NCBI RefSeq assembly: GCF_905171765.1 | Contig: NC_053392.1 | Span: 102,846,220-102,910,219, forward strand | From: Bufo bufo | Taxonomy: Eukaryota; Chordata; Amphibia; Anura; Bufonidae | Length of the DNA: 64,000 nt | Direction of reading: 5' to 3' | Notes under the pieces: generated by a model | Told to the model about the DNA's origin: nothing | Database searches by the model: none | Seen by the model: the letters and a program-made list of their open reading frames with translations, nothing else | Position numbers and translations under genes: made by a program | Shown here: positions 1 through 11,883 of the stretch, piece by piece | Layout: each line of letters begins with the position of its first letter | Numbering within the stretch: position 1 is the first letter of the stretch

Positions 1-9
1 TGAACAAAT

Positions 10-170
10 TACTAGCCGTTTGCAATGAAGGTCCAGATGGGTGTTACCAATTGTGGTTGTGTCCCTGCACAGTCTGACTCTGGTAACACTGATTGGATAG
101 CGTCAGACTGTGCAGGATTACACCCCTGACTTTTAAAACCCATCTGGACCTTCATTGCAAACTGCTAGTA
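10..170. mobile_element. Foldback MITE with TA target duplication (Tc1/mariner-like)
   Basis: Two arms of about 70 bp are near-perfect inverted repeats: the left arm begins CTAGCCGTTTGCAATGAAGG at 12 and the right arm ends CATTGCAAACTGCTAG at 168. TA lies on both sides (10-11 and 169-170). The inner stem includes CCTGCACAGTCTGAC and its complement. A TA duplication suggests the Tc1/mariner group but there is no coding sequence. A truncated relative lies near 14755. Confidence 0.7.
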
Positions 171-2234
171 ATTCATAACTTCTAGCATGAAGAATAAATG
201 AATGGGCACAACATAGTCCTAAGAATAGATGCTCCAGAAATGTTATTACATGGGGAATACAAGTAGTTGCTAAAACAGACATCAGGAGAGGTGACAGTTC
301 CCTACTGGGTAACAACATATCACAGACTTGAAAGCAGCTTGCTTTCTGCCATATGGTCCCTCTGTGAGCATTGCTTCTAGTAGAGAATTGGAGAATTCCC
401 TGTAAATAGAATCCAGAAAGCAATGTGTCTTAGTATAAAATCAGCAGCACACAGAGGTGTAGTCTGGACCCATGGCGGTGCCGTATTACAGATCCATAAA
501 ACCGCTTTGTGTGGTTCCTAAAGGACAGACTTGGACCACAATCACACAAGATAGTTGTGTTCAGTTTCTTGCCTAGTTAAACGCAATCCAATAAGAATAA
601 AAAAGACTACAAAACTGTTCCAAAAATGCACAGTGAAAAAAGACCCAACCTACAAGTGCTACAATATACCCCATCGGTGATAGATTTCAATGTTGGAAGT
701 GTTTCCTGTTGTATACTCTTAGCGTCAACCAACACTAGATGTGAACGGGGCCCAAAGAGGTGCAGTGACTTAAAACCTTGACCAGTGTAACCTAAAACAT
801 ACGCATTTTAGATAATACATGGCATTACATGTGATGGACATGCAGGAATGTTGGTGTTCTCCAGCTGACCTTTGCCCTAACCTTATTAAAGAAATGAATG
901 GATGGCTTCTCTGCAAGGTCGCCTATGAAGGTCACCAGTTCAGTAGTGGTAATGGCTGGAAATTGAGCCTATGATCTGCGATTAATTAGCCGCAGCTTAA
1001 TTGGAGAGGAAATGAGAGGACAAAAAGCAGACCCCTTGGAATCACGAACCAGGACACAATCTGCAGTGATGATCTGAGCTCTTATGTATTTTATAAACCT
1101 CCCCCCCCCATTTGTTTCCTCCTATTAGCATTGCGGCTGTAAGTCCTGGCAATTCACGATGACTAGATCGCCAGAGCGTGCACGTACAGGTCTCTAGTGC
1201 GGTCCTTTATGTGGCAGTGACCTCGGTCCTTGTCCTCTTGATGGTATTGCATCAAGGTTTTAGAATATTGGGCCTCATTTATCCAAACTGTAACACGAAA
1301 ACCGTAGTTGCCCATACCAATCAGAGGTATGAAAGGTGCGCTCTGATTGGTTGACTGTTTTCCTAACTTTTTCCATTTCTCTGGCTTTTTAATTCTTATT
1401 TTTTTTTTTCATGTCCGTCTCTATAGGGCTGAAAAAAGGCCATAGAAAGAGATTTCCATGGTGGTTTTTAGTGGTAAAAATGGCTGACCACATTCATGTG
1501 TAGAGGCCCTTACAAATCAAGGACTTGAACTGACCTGTTCCTATATTTTAGGGGTAAATGCTCTTGTTTTATCCCTGATCCTTTTGCTAGTGTTGAGCTA
1601 TGTATGGGTTAAATTTAGCAGTGAACTTACTCCTTTACTGTGTGGGTTGTAATTCTGAAATTTCGCAATGTCGTAATTTCCATGTTCCGTATCTTGGGCC
1701 ATGAATGAGGAGAAAGTTTAGTTACACAGTAATGAGGGCTGGTAGTTTGACCCCCGGCCCTCTTCCCCCGTCACGCTCTTTGCTCTGATCATCTTGTTGC
1801 TTTGTTCCTTGCCTAATGCATGGAATTGTTCTGAAAAGCCTCCAGTCCATTAACCATTAGACGAGCTTGTCACACCTCAGACCCGGGAAGAATGCACAAT
1901 GGTGTGCTCTGCATTCACCGGCCTTGGCCATTATCTGCCGCAGCGTGCAGATTGAATAGTCCTGGAATGCTAGGTCTCGTATTAAAATGCCATACATTTT
2001 AATAAATGGGCAGAGACCTATTTAGCAGTGATTTAGGCCTCGTTCTATTCAGGGAGGCCTCTAAAATATTCAGGTTATTGGGATGAGAATATTTCACCGC
2101 TTGAGTGGAAAGGATTCTGTTCTCTGCGTCCCCACCATCACGGGCCGTGTTTCTGGAACCAAGAACCAATGGCGTGTATGAGCCCTTATGGGTTTATACC
2201 ACTGAAGAGGCATGGAGCCTAAGATACAAGATTG
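171..2234. other. Intronic DNA without recognised gene
   Basis: No coding exon was recognised. Around 1270-1380 there is a stretch of a common frog repeat (start GGGCCTCATTTATCC, with GATTGGTTG further on) that shares a motif with 10660-10680. Other parts look unique, with short homopolymers such as the C-run near 1100. Confidence 0.45.
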
Positions 2235-2407
2235 TTCTAGGACAGGGGTCAGGAACCTCCGGCACTCCAGCTGTGGTGAAACTACAACTCCCAGCATGCT
2301 CCATTCCATTTTTGAGAGTTCTGAGAACAGCCAAGCAAGTGTGCATGCTGGGAGTCGTAGTTTCACCACAGCTGGAGTGCCGAAGGTTGCTGATCCCTGT
2401 TCTAGGA
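2235..2407. mobile_element. hAT MITE, 157 bp, intact target duplication
   Basis: The element spans 2243-2399. Its terminal inverted repeats begin CAGGGGTCAGGAACC and end GGTTGCTGATCCCTG, and the 8-bp TTCTAGGA is repeated exactly at 2235-2242 and 2400-2407. The stem holds the widespread motif AAACTACAACTCCCAGCATG. An 8-bp duplication with CAG...CTG ends is typical of the hAT superfamily. It is non-coding; open frames on both strands here are accidental. Confidence 0.88.
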
Positions 2408-3260
2408 GAGAGCCGTTGTGACAGAAACTTCCCATACCTATATATCTTGATGCATAAATTACTTCTACAAGATGGCACCTTGGGCTAAACCTCCATTTCA
2501 CCATTACTAGTCGGTCATTATTAAAGTTGGGGCAGATTTACTAATCCTATAAATGGCGTAAACTTTGGTAGTCTGAAGATGCTACGACTAAGTACGCTAC
2601 AGTCGGTTGAAACGCGTAAGCCATTTACATGCAGAAGATGTATTTCTAACGGATGTTATTTGGTAAAGGATTGTGCTTTTATGTATCGCGCTGGATCCCT
2701 GTTGGTCCCTATTCAGATTGTAGCTCTAACACGCTTTAAAACCATGCAGTGGACTGAGCTATTGTTTAAAGATGCATCCAATCTAGAACACTGGTTAAGT
2801 GAAGTGATACATTAAAAAATTTGCTCGCAGGAGATTGTAGAGCGTGTTAGACACCCCTATTTGATTCTAGATTTGAGACAGATTTTTATGCCAGTTTTGG
2901 GTGCAAAATAGCGCATCTTCGGCCTGCCCTATTTCCTACAAAGCCCCGCCTACTTTTTGTCAAGCCCCATTTCCTTTTCATGCATTTCACTGCTCAGCAC
3001 TGCCCCCTATAGATAACAATAATGATCTGAATAGGTAGGAAAATCTGTAGCTTGGAGCAGCAGGGTTATAGTTTATTTGATCTGGGTAACATTTGCATGG
3101 CTTTTGCATATTCTCATGTTCAGCTTACAGTTCTGCAATTTATTTTTAGGATTGTGATTTTTGCACGCATACACATCATATATTCAAATGTGAGTCGATA
3201 CAGTTCTATAGGTGTTCTAGCTGTCTGTCCAGAGTAGACCTAATTTTATATACCCATCTC
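2408..3260. other. No recognised feature
   Basis: Several short open frames exist but none resembles a known protein and none has exon-like flanks. Confidence 0.4.
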
Positions 3261-3594
3261 TTAGGCTCCATTCACACGTCCGCAATGTGTTTTGCGGATA
3301 CACGGAGACACGGATCCGCAAAACACGGAAAGCGGCAATGTGTGTTCCGCATTTTGCGGACCGCACATTGCCAACATAATAGAATATGCCTGTTCTTGTC
3401 CGCAATTGCGGACAAGAATAGGACATGTTCTATTTTTTTGCGGAAACGGAAGCACGGATGCGGAAGTGCGGATCCGCAAATGTGGATGCGGACAGCACAT
3501 TCCGTCCCCATAGAGAATGAATGGGTCCGCACCCTTTCCGCAAAATTGCGGAAAGGATGCGGACACATTTTGCGGACGTGTGAATGGAGCCTTA
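3261..3594. mobile_element. Harbinger-type foldback MITE
   Basis: The element runs from GGCTCCATTCACACGTCCGC at 3264 to its complement ending GGAGCC at 3591, flanked by TTA on both sides. The interior is CpG-rich and palindromic with many CCGC/GCGG units. TTA/TAA 3-bp duplications are the hallmark of PIF/Harbinger; the superfamily assignment is inferred from that and from sister copies in this window. Overlapping open frames are by-products of the palindrome. Confidence 0.8.
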
Positions 3595-4030
3595 AAGAGA
3601 GCCGACCAAGGGCGACATCTCCATGGAGTTTGTATGTTCTCTCCGTGTTTGTGCAGATCCGCAATACACCCGGCCGGAACCCCCATAGAACTGCCTATTC
3701 TTGTCCCCAAATGCGGACAAGAATAGGACATGTACTATTTTTTTCCGGAGCCGCGGACCGGAAGATCGGGGACACGCTCCGGATATGCGGACAGCACAAG
3801 CACACTGTGTGCTGTCCGCATCCATTCTTGCCCCATAGAGAATGAATCGGTCCGCACCCGTTCCGCAATTTGCGGAACGGATGCGGACCCATTCTGCGGA
3901 CGTGTGAATGGACTCTTACTGATGGGGAACTTGATTGTGAGCCCCATTGGGGGACAGTGTGATGCTAATGTCTGTAAAGCGCTGCAGAATATGTCCGCGA
4001 TATATAAGGGAATATAATAAATAGATAAGT
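3595..4030 (+). mobile_element. tRNA-derived SINE fragment split by a MITE half
   Basis: The 3595-3655 part carries the conserved SINE body TGGAGTTTGTATGTTCTCTC, and 3919-4030 carries the tail module TTGTGAGCCCCATTGGGGGA followed by GTAAAGCGCTGCAGAATATG. Between them (about 3656-3915) sits the right part of a Harbinger-type MITE ending GTGTGAATGGACTC, followed by TTA. The SINE head with A and B boxes is missing. The family is the vertebrate tRNA-derived SINE whose body and tail these motifs recall; a second copy is at 55337. Confidence 0.65.
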
Positions 4031-4275
4031 AATGATGGGCGCGATGATGTCAGCGGTCTGTCACTCATGCTAATACAGGTGGTGGCAGAGCACTTGCAGT
4101 TTAATGCTGGCAGCACGTGTCTGAGAAGAGTCATGGGCTGCCAGAGAAGAGTCCTTCCTATTTAGGAGTTCCTCTCTCCCCGCCCACCCACCAATGACTG
4201 TTTTCTCTTAGGGAGGAAGCTATGGACAGAAATGGCAACTATTAGCGGGTTACCGAGCAGAGAGGGAACTATGAC

Positions 4276-4586
4276 TAAGGGTACATTCACGCAGCCGTGG
4301 TGCCGCCGTGCCCTGTGCAGCAAACAGGGTCCACAAAACACAGGGACATGTCCGGTCTTTTGCGGTGCAGAGGCTTCCATGTGTTTCCGTGGGCTTCCAG
4401 ATCGGTGCCACAAAAGATAAGAAATGTCTCATCTTTATCTGCATCTTGTGGATCACCGACCTATTGACATCGGGTCATTCACCGCAATGCGGCGTTCACA
4501 CGGCCAGTGCCAGTGTTTTGCAGACCTGCGGTTTGCGGTCCACTAAACGGGCATGGCGGCACCACGGTCGTGTTAATGTACCCTAA
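4276..4586. mobile_element. Harbinger-type MITE
   Basis: GGGTACATTCACGC at 4279 pairs with the right end TTAATGTACCC at 4583, and TAA flanks both sides. The interior includes two CGTGGTGCCGCC-like arms. It sits in a region (about 4100-4870) with imperfect inverted repeats around GAGAAGAGTCATGG, probably an older decayed element. Confidence 0.75.
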
Positions 4587-5971
4587 TGCTGGCAGAAGAG
4601 TGATGGGCCACCAGAGAAGAGTCATGGTTGTTCAAGAGTTTGCTCTCCCCCCGGTGACCTGCTGATTATTGGCAAATCTGTCCTTAGTTTTTTTTGTGTT
4701 TTTTTTTTTTGTTTTTTTTTATTCGTTAATCGGCGACAGGTGGACAGGGAGATGGGGTACTCCTAAATGAGCTGGACTCTTTCCCTGGCAGCCCATGACT
4801 CTTCGCAGGCTCATCTTGCAGTACTTGACAGCCACCTCATATCACAAGTGACAGACTGCTGAGATCGGTGTGTATGTCACTAAATTATCCTGTTCTCAGT
4901 GGGCCTTTAAAGGAGCACCAAAAAGTTGTTGGTTATTTGAAGATCACACCATAATCCAAAGTTAGTGCTCATCACTGTATTTTGCATCCGTGTCCGATCT
5001 GCATTTATTTTTCAGATTGTACACTGACCCTTTTAATAAAAAATAAAAAAAAAACACACAACGGGACCTGAATAGCATCCATGTGCTGTCCCTATCTGTA
5101 GGTCTGTTCCACAAATTCTAGAACATGTCCTATTCTTCTCTGAACGGCCACTTCTATTGAGGCAGACTGCCCATGGGAGGTGTACTATCCAGATATGTGG
5201 TTTGCGGACCACAATACAGACACGGTTATGTGCATGAAAGGGTTTGGGGAATAAGGCTGTTTTGTTGGTCTCGGAGGCAGCGGTCCACCACTGTTGCCTG
5301 CTTGTGGGGCAAGCCTTCTGATGAACATGCCCAGGTCATAAGCCCAGGCAGATCCTAAAGGGTTGCTGTGTTCCTCATCAAGCAATTTGTGTTTTTTTTA
5401 TGGAAAATTGCATCATAATGGTGTTAACACTCACCATAAAACATCTCAGGAAGTTCTTTTATGACTGTCCTATTGTTTATTGCAGAATAATTGATTGTTT
5501 ATTGAAGCCAGCGCTTATGAATTGCCTGTAAGTCTAAAGCTCTTTGTGGCCGAGGCTCTCAGATGGGTACATGAGCACCACCCATGGAAACCTCATGTTT
5601 TGGGCCATTTTTCTCAGCCCGATGCTCATATTTTGTCGTGTAAGAAGGGTGATGGCTAGGTCTTTGTATAAAACCAGTACATATTGAGATATTACAAAGT
5701 GCAGAGCCCTCCATACCATGACGTGCCTATTCAGCCCCGATACCAACTTATCAAAAAAGTAACCTACTCAAATGAAATGATGAAAGTGCCATTGTCTTGG
5801 ACCTAAATTAATATTGTGCAATTTTTTTGGATGCAGTGGGCCCCGTCACACACCATTATCAGAGACATGATGGTATAATGCAAGGTGTGCTACCGTTGAT
5901 GCTGTTGAAACATGAACTGTATATAAACTACTCGCAGCATCTAGAGGTCCATTATAAAGGCTAAAAGATCC
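4587..5971. other. Decayed repeats, no gene recognised
   Basis: 4587-4870 is the other half of an old inverted-repeat element around 4100-4870. Around 5150-5235 there are faint remains of a Harbinger-type MITE. No exon seen. Confidence 0.4.
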
Positions 5972-6357
5972 TTAAAAAGGTTCTCTGAGCTGTAGATATT
6001 GATGGCCTAATCAGTGGGGTCTGACGCCCAGCATCCCTACCGATCAGCTGTTTCGGGCTCTTATGGCACCAGAAACTAACGGTGTTCGAAGCAGAAGGCA
6101 CCATACATTGTGTAGTTACTGGTGCCAACATACTAAAGTTCACTTCCCATTCACGTGATTGGGAGCTGAGCTGCAGTACCTTGGCGTAGCCACTACACAG
6201 TGTATGGCGCTGTCGGTCTCCAGCACTGTATAGGGTCCGGCACCAAGGCAGCCTGAAACAGCTGATCCGTTCCAGGTATTGGAAACCCACTGATTTCATA
6301 TTGACTACCTATTCTGAGCATAGGTCATCAATATCTGTAGCCCGGAGAACCCTTTAG
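5972..6357. mobile_element. T2/Kolobok-like MITE
   Basis: The left end is TTAA followed by AAAGGTTCTCTGAGCTGTAG; the right end is CTGTAGCCCGGAGAACCCT followed by TTAG. The subterminal GATATTGATGGCCTA pairs with TAGGTCATCAATATC. TTAA targets with AAGG-type ends match the T2 family of frog MITEs (Kolobok). The right TTAA has mutated to TTAG. Confidence 0.65.
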
Positions 6358-6669
6358 CGCATTTAGACTTTTGTAATTTCTGTGCCGCTTCTGTTGTGCC
6401 TAAACCCAACCAGGACCACACCCTGGTGATCAGGTCTTAAATAGGCACCACCCATTTTTGGCTCAGGACAGCCCGAATTTTTTGGGGCTGTATCTGAAAA
6501 TTAGGGACAGTCCGTTCCAATTCAGGACTGTTGGCAACAATGCTTTTATATGGCCTAATAGCTAATTTCATTGACCGTGCCAGGTTTTTATCTTTCCATG
6601 GCCGGCGCTGCAGTGTGGCACGACTCATGATCTGTAGCATAATATATGATTATCCTACATGCTGCGACA
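6358..6669. other. Short repeat relic, otherwise nothing recognised
   Basis: 6445-6545 resembles 29780-29880 (both near CACCA... ATTTTTGGCTC/TTTTTGGTCC and ending with CGGGACT-like text), so it is an old dispersed repeat. No coding sequence. Confidence 0.35.
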
Positions 6670-7327
6670 TTAAAGGGAACCTGTCATCAACGTTGTGCTG
6701 CCCATACTAACGGTAGTATAAAGTACAGACAGGTGAGATGATTTCCGTGGCCTGTCATTTATAAGTTTAAAAGTAAGTGGTTGCCGAGAACCAACATCAC
6801 AATCATTGCAGACTGGGCCTGGAAAAGAGTCTCGGCCACCTGAGAAGAGTCCTGGTTATTCATGGATTCCTGCTCTCCTGCCCACCTGCTGATGACTGAC
6901 AGGCTTCTACCGAGTTTTCTCCCTTTCTCTCTAGGAGAGAACTGCCAATCATCAGCAGATGGGCGGGAGAGCAGGAGATTATGTATAACCAGGACTCTTC
7001 TCAGGTAGATATGTGACTCTTTAAAGCCGTAGTGCTTCCGTAGTGTTCCGTTCCACATCTCTGGATTTGCTGACCCATTAAAGTGAATGGGTCGGCATCC
7101 GTGATGCGGAATTCACACGGAACGGTGCCCGTGTATTGCGGATCCGCATATGCGGTCTGCAATATGGAAATCCAACACATACATTTGTGTGAACAAGCCC
7201 TAAAGCTGGTTCTTGGCAACCACTTACTTTTAGCTGATGTGTGACACACGGCTGACATCAGCATTTCTGTCACTTTTTTATGCCGCCTTCAGTGAGGTCA
7301 GCATAAAGTTGATGAGGTTCCCTTTAA
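6670..7327. mobile_element. T2/Kolobok MITE with TTAA duplication and a MITE relic inside
   Basis: TTAA then AGGGAACCTGTCATCAAC at 6674; the right end is GTTGATGAGGTTCCCT at 7323 then TTAA. This matches the T2 opening TTAAAGGRR described in Xenopus. Inner arms around CAACCACTTACTTTTA are also inverted. A relic of a Harbinger-type MITE lies within at about 7025-7200, recognisable from GATCCGCATATGCGG and a TGTGTGAACAAGCCC end. Confidence 0.75.
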
Positions 7328-7916
7328 AGAGTTAATGGCCACAAGGAGATGTGCTATGTAGGTATAGAACAATGTCAGATTCCTTCAAAGCCCTGATGAT
7401 CCTGCACGTTTATGACCCATAGGCCATCAGTGAGGGTCCCCCACATAGCGAGGTCAGGGGCACCAATGAGTGGGCCGCGGGAAGGCTGTTAAATAGAAGC
7501 CGCAGGTAATTTAGAGAAGAGTTATGTAGGCGCTAAAATGAAATGTCTTGAACAAACTCATTGCATACCCCGTGGATTTCAGAACTGCTCGGCTTGTTGT
7601 TTTTCTTTGTCCGGAGAACGGTCCTTTGAAAATGCGGCCATAATTCATTTTTATTGGGAGTAAAGTGACCAGGTTTTCTACTGAAGACTGACACTCGCAT
7701 GAAAAATACATAGACCGCCAACCTCCATGGTAAAGGCAAATTACCACCAGTGTGTAGGTGACTTGTGTAGAAACTACCACGGTCAGAACATTTCTATACG
7801 AATATATTCATACACAGTAATTTTTTAATTATTTTTTATTTTTTTATTTTTATTTTTTGCGATGGCACCTTTGCATTTTTTGGTGCTGCCCCTATACTGA
7901 CAGCACCAAAAATACA
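7328..7916. other. No recognised feature
   Basis: Apart from an A/T-rich run at about 7815-7860 nothing stands out. Open frames on the - strand here have no known homologue that I recognise. Confidence 0.4.
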
Positions 7917-8194
7917 TTAAAGGGGTTATCCGAGACTAAAAAATGTCCCCCTTATGTCCTCACACTGAATCTACTTACCTGGCTCCCTGTTCCCTGCGCC
8001 GCTCCTGGTCCCCACACCGACCGGGGGAGCATCCAATGGCACGTCACCGCCTGCCGTTGGCTGCTCCCCTCCGACACCGGATGTTTTCATCAGCGGCGTT
8101 GCGGGGAAAAGGAGAAGGGAGCCAGGTAAGTAGTCAGTGTGAGGGGCCCGGGCATATGGGGGACATTTTTTAGTCTCGGATAATACCCTTTTAA
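7917..8194. mobile_element. T2/Kolobok MITE, 270 bp
   Basis: TTAA duplicated at 7917-7920 and 8191-8194. Ends AGGGGTTATCCGAGACTAAA and its imperfect complement TTTAGTCTCGGATAATACCC. The interior is GC-rich with TACTTACCTGGC-like splice-consensus text on the - strand. No coding sequence. Confidence 0.8.
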
Positions 8195-8368
8195 GTATAT
8201 AAGGTACAGTATATTACAAATTATGAACTTGATCCTTATAGATCTAGGTTTGGTGACCTAGTAGATTTATAAGTGGCAGACCTTTTTATCTGTGTGCTAC
8301 CTGACTGTGCTGACCTCCTTCTATTATAGGCAGCATTGAAAGGGTATTCCGGTTTTGGATCCACAGGT

Positions 8369-8623
8369 TAAGGCTACATGCACCCGACCGTTTGTGTTTT
8401 GCAGTCTGCAAATTGCGGATCCGCAAAAAAAAAAAGATGACGTCCGTATGGCATCCGTTTTTTTTTTTAAACAGAACGGACATACTGATGCAAACGGCAC
8501 GCGGTGTGCTGTCCACATTTTTTGCGGACCCATTGAAATGAATGGGTCCGCATCCTATCTCCAAAAAAAAAAAAAAATGGACCGGACACAGAAACAAACA
8601 ACGTTTGTGTGCATGTAGCCTAA
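8369..8623. mobile_element. Harbinger-type MITE
   Basis: GGCTACATGCACCCGACCG at 8372 pairs with GTGTGCATGTAGCC ending at 8620, with TAA on both sides. The interior contains GCGGATCCGC and two A/T homopolymers. The overlapping open frames are artefacts of the inverted repeat. Confidence 0.8.
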
Positions 8624-8828
8624 GAGATGGCTATTAGACTGGTCATACCGCCGGGACCCCCACTTATCACGAGAACAGGTACCCTGTGGAGGCCTCCAGA
8701 AATGAAGGGAACGTCCGGTTATTTCTATGTGGGCGTTGTAGAGATCTTCCATAGACTGCACAGTTCTACATAACTTGATATCATCTGCAAAAATAGAAAC
8801 TGTGCTATTAATCCCATCTCCTATACCA

Positions 8829-9128
8829 TTAAACGGGTTGTGCAGCGATTTTGTATTGACACCCAGCACCCTCGCTGATCAGCTGTTTGAAGAGGAGGTG
8901 GCGTTCCATGCGAGTGCTGCTTCCTCTTCATTACACTGCCCGTCGTCTTGGAAGTGCAGTGTATTGTAATTACACTACGCTGCTGCTCCAGAGGAGATGA
9001 GGCATAGTGTAAAGTCCAGGAAGCGATCCTCACATTAAGCGCCACCTCCTCTTTAAACAGCTGATCACTGGGAGTGCTGGGAGTTAGACTCCCACTGATC
9101 AGATATCGATGACCTATCTTGAGGATCA
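8829..9128. mobile_element. T2-like element, left part, running into a minisatellite
   Basis: TTAA then ACGGGTTGTGCAGCG at the left; arms around GCTGATCAGCTGTTT and AACAGCTGATCACTGG are inverted. The expected right terminus is not found because the sequence passes straight into a tandem array at 9129. No coding sequence is supported. Confidence 0.5.
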
Positions 9129-10490
9129 CTATATCCACAGCCGCCCCTCTGTCCAAGCTTCTACTCACCTCGCTATATCCACAGCCACCCCTCTGTCCAG
9201 GCTTCTACTCGCCTCACTATATCCACAGCCGACCCTCTGTCCAGGCTTCTACTCGCCTCACTATGTCCAGAGCCGCCCCTCTATCCAGGCTTCTACTCGC
9301 TATATCCACAGCCGCCCCTCTGTCCAAGCTTCTACTCACCTCGCTATATCCACAGCCACCCCTCGTTCCAGGCTTCTACTCGCCTCACTATATCCACAGC
9401 CGACCCTCTGTCCAGGCTTCTACTCGCCTTACTATATCCACATCCGACCCTCTGTCCAGGCTTCTACTCGCTATATCCACAGCCGCCCCTCTGTCCAGGC
9501 TTCTACTCACTATATCCACAGCTGACCCTCTGTCCAGGCTTCTACTCTCTTCATCCACAGCTGACCCTCTGTCCAGTCTTCTACTCACCTCGCTATATCC
9601 ACAGCTGACCCTCTCTCCAAGCTTCTACTCACCTCGCTATATCCACAGCCGACCCTCTGTCCAGGCTTCTACTCGCCTCACTATATCCACAGCCGACCCT
9701 CTGTCCAGGCTTCTACTCGCTATATCCACAGCCGCCCCTCTGTCCAGGCTTCTACTCGCCTCACTATATCCACAGCCGACCCTCTGTCCAGGCTTCTACT
9801 CGCTATATCCACAGTTGACCCTCTGTCCAGGCTTCTACTCCCTTCATCCACAGCTGACCCTCTGTCCAGGCTTCTACTCACTATATCCACAGCCGACCCT
9901 CTGTCCAGGCTTCTACTCGCTATATCCACAGCCGCCCCTCTGTCCAGGCTTCTACTCGCTATATCCACAGCCGACCCTCTGTCCAGGCTTCTACTCGCTA
10001 TATCCACAGTTGACCCTCTGTCCAGGCTTCTACTCCCTTCATCCACAGCTGACCCTCTGTCCAGGCTTCTACTCACTATATCCACAGCCGACCCTCTGTC
10101 CAGGCTTCTACTCGCCTCACTATATCCACAGCCGACCCTCTGTCCAGGCTTCTACTCGCCTCACTATATCCACAGCCGACCCTCTGTCCAGGCTTCTACT
10201 CGCCTCACTATATCCACAGCCGACCCTCTGTCCAGGCTTCTACTCGCTATATCCACAGCCGACCCTCTGTCCAGGCTTCTACTCACCTCGCTATATCCAC
10301 AGCCACCCCTCTGTCCAGGCTTCTACTCGCCTCACTATATCCACAGCCGACCCTCTGTCCAGGCTTCTACTCACTATCCACAGCCGCCCCTCTGTCCAGT
10401 CTTCTACTCACTATATCCACAGCCGACCCTCTGTCCAGGCTTCTACTCACCTCACTATCCACAGCCGCCCCTCTGTCCAGTCTTCTACGC
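9129..10490. repeat. Minisatellite of 39- and 45-bp units
   Basis: About 33 units of the pattern CTATATCCACAGCCGACCCT then CTGTCCAGGCTTCTACTCGC. Long units have an extra CTCACC/CCTCAC hexamer (45 bp), short ones do not (39 bp). Both lengths are multiples of three, so a 485-codon frame stays open on the + strand and others on the - strand. Variants such as TTCATCC in place of TATATCC recur in a regular higher-order order (for example near 9550, 9842 and 10038). Confidence 0.93.
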
Positions 10491-11594
10491 ATCTCCTCCT
10501 AAAACTTAATTGGGTTAGTCAAACAACTTCTGTCCTTGGTAACCCCATGCCTGTTGTCACTTATGATGTCATTTAGGGCTACTGAGAACTGGTTTGGTTG
10601 GATTTTTCCAGCATTCAAATATATGCTGGTTTGTCTAAAGATATTTTTTCTATCAGCTTCTCTGTGATTGGTTGCTATGGGCAAGAAGAACCGTTTTCTT
10701 TTAGAAATCTGACCCGGGGACCACCATGTCAGTTTTCTGGCTTTAAAGTCACAAACCTCATGTGTGCGACTTTTTTTACTTTATTGCACGAAACTCTATG
10801 GCTAAGTGGCGTGTCTATGTCTCCCTTGCCACTTTTCCCAAAATATATCTTCTTTTACCCCAGTTTTCTGGCCTAAAAAGACTCAAAGCTGCTGTAGATT
10901 TAGTTCTCGGCACATGAACTGCCAGGGGCTGCACCTAATTTATGCCTCATTATGAATTCGGCACAACCTCCAGCCGTGCAGGGGATACCATAGACTAGCA
11001 TAAAACTCCAGTCTGTGTTTTATTGTTTACTGTGATGTGAAGCAGAAAACCCCACATACAATAATGGGCAGTATGGGCGTCTTCCAGTAGACAGAAGTTC
11101 TGCTTGATAAAAAAGCTAATCCACGGTTGAATTATTGCAACAAATTCTTATAATTTATTTTTCTAGATGTATTGCATCCATCTAAATGGAGCCTTATCAG
11201 AGAAGTTGTATAAAAAGGTCTTCTGTATTACGGTATTTGCTTCCTCCCTGATGTTTTTTTTTAGATCTTGTCTCAAAAAAAAGAATCATTGCTCACCTCT
11301 ATCAATTCCATGACGCTCTGACACTACTCCGCCCCCTACACTCTTCACGTCCTATCTGGCTTAGCACGCCAGGAAAGGCCCACTCAACCAATCACTGGCT
11401 GTGGCAGGTCGCTGTTAAAACCAGTGATTAGCTGATTGAACCTTTGTTGTCATTTCCTGCATCAAGCCGGGAGAGGAATTGGAGAGCAGAGAGAACCAGA
11501 CCAGCCGGGGGATCAGTGGTGATGAGTAATGCTTCTTAATAGTTTCTGGGATTTTTTTTTTTTTTTCATCTCCCTGTAAAACCCCCATTAAATG
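10491..11594. other. No gene recognised; old frog repeat
   Basis: 10610-10690 carries CTGTGATTGGTTGCTATGGG, a motif common in frog dispersed repeats and shared with about 1350. The rest has no recognisable exon. Confidence 0.4.
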
Positions 11595-11680
11595 GGTTGT
11601 CTATTTAAAAAAAATAAAAAGTTGCAAAAATCACATTGCTAGCCCAACAAATGACAGCATTAGGCCATTGGTGGTATCCT

Positions 11681-11883
11681 GGCCTGGATTCCTGCTGGCA
11701 GCAGAAGCGCACGGCGTCTGTGGTTGCTATGACGCCGTGCGCTTCATGCCGCCGCTGCACTACAGTAATACACTGGTATGATCTATACAAGTGTATTACT
11801 GTAGTGCAGCGGCGGCATGAAGCGCACGGCGTCATAGCAACCAATGGCGCCGTGCGCTCCTGCTGTCAGCAGGAATCCAGGCC
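11681..11883. repeat. Long GC-rich hairpin
   Basis: An inverted repeat of about 95-bp arms centred near 11780. The outer arms are GGCCTGGATTCCTGCTGGCA and its near-complement ending at 11883; the inner arms contain GCGCACGGCGTC and CACTACAGTAATACAC. It probably is the core of a decayed palindromic MITE. Proteins read from either strand here are nearly identical because of the symmetry and are not genes. Confidence 0.8.

Noticed and set aside
3261..3915. Overlapping open frames on both strands (up to 186 codons)
   Set aside because: They arise from the CpG-rich inverted repeats of MITEs; the two strands encode near-identical peptides because of palindromy.
9129..10490. CRISPR-like repeat array
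   Set aside because: Units are directly adjacent and similar throughout, with no unique spacers of constant size; the genome is a vertebrate's.
9119..10576. 485-codon open frame on the + strand as a repetitive protein
   Set aside because: It is a translation of a 39/45-bp minisatellite. Both unit sizes are multiples of three, other frames and the other strand are open too, and the unit has no protein-like features or start context.
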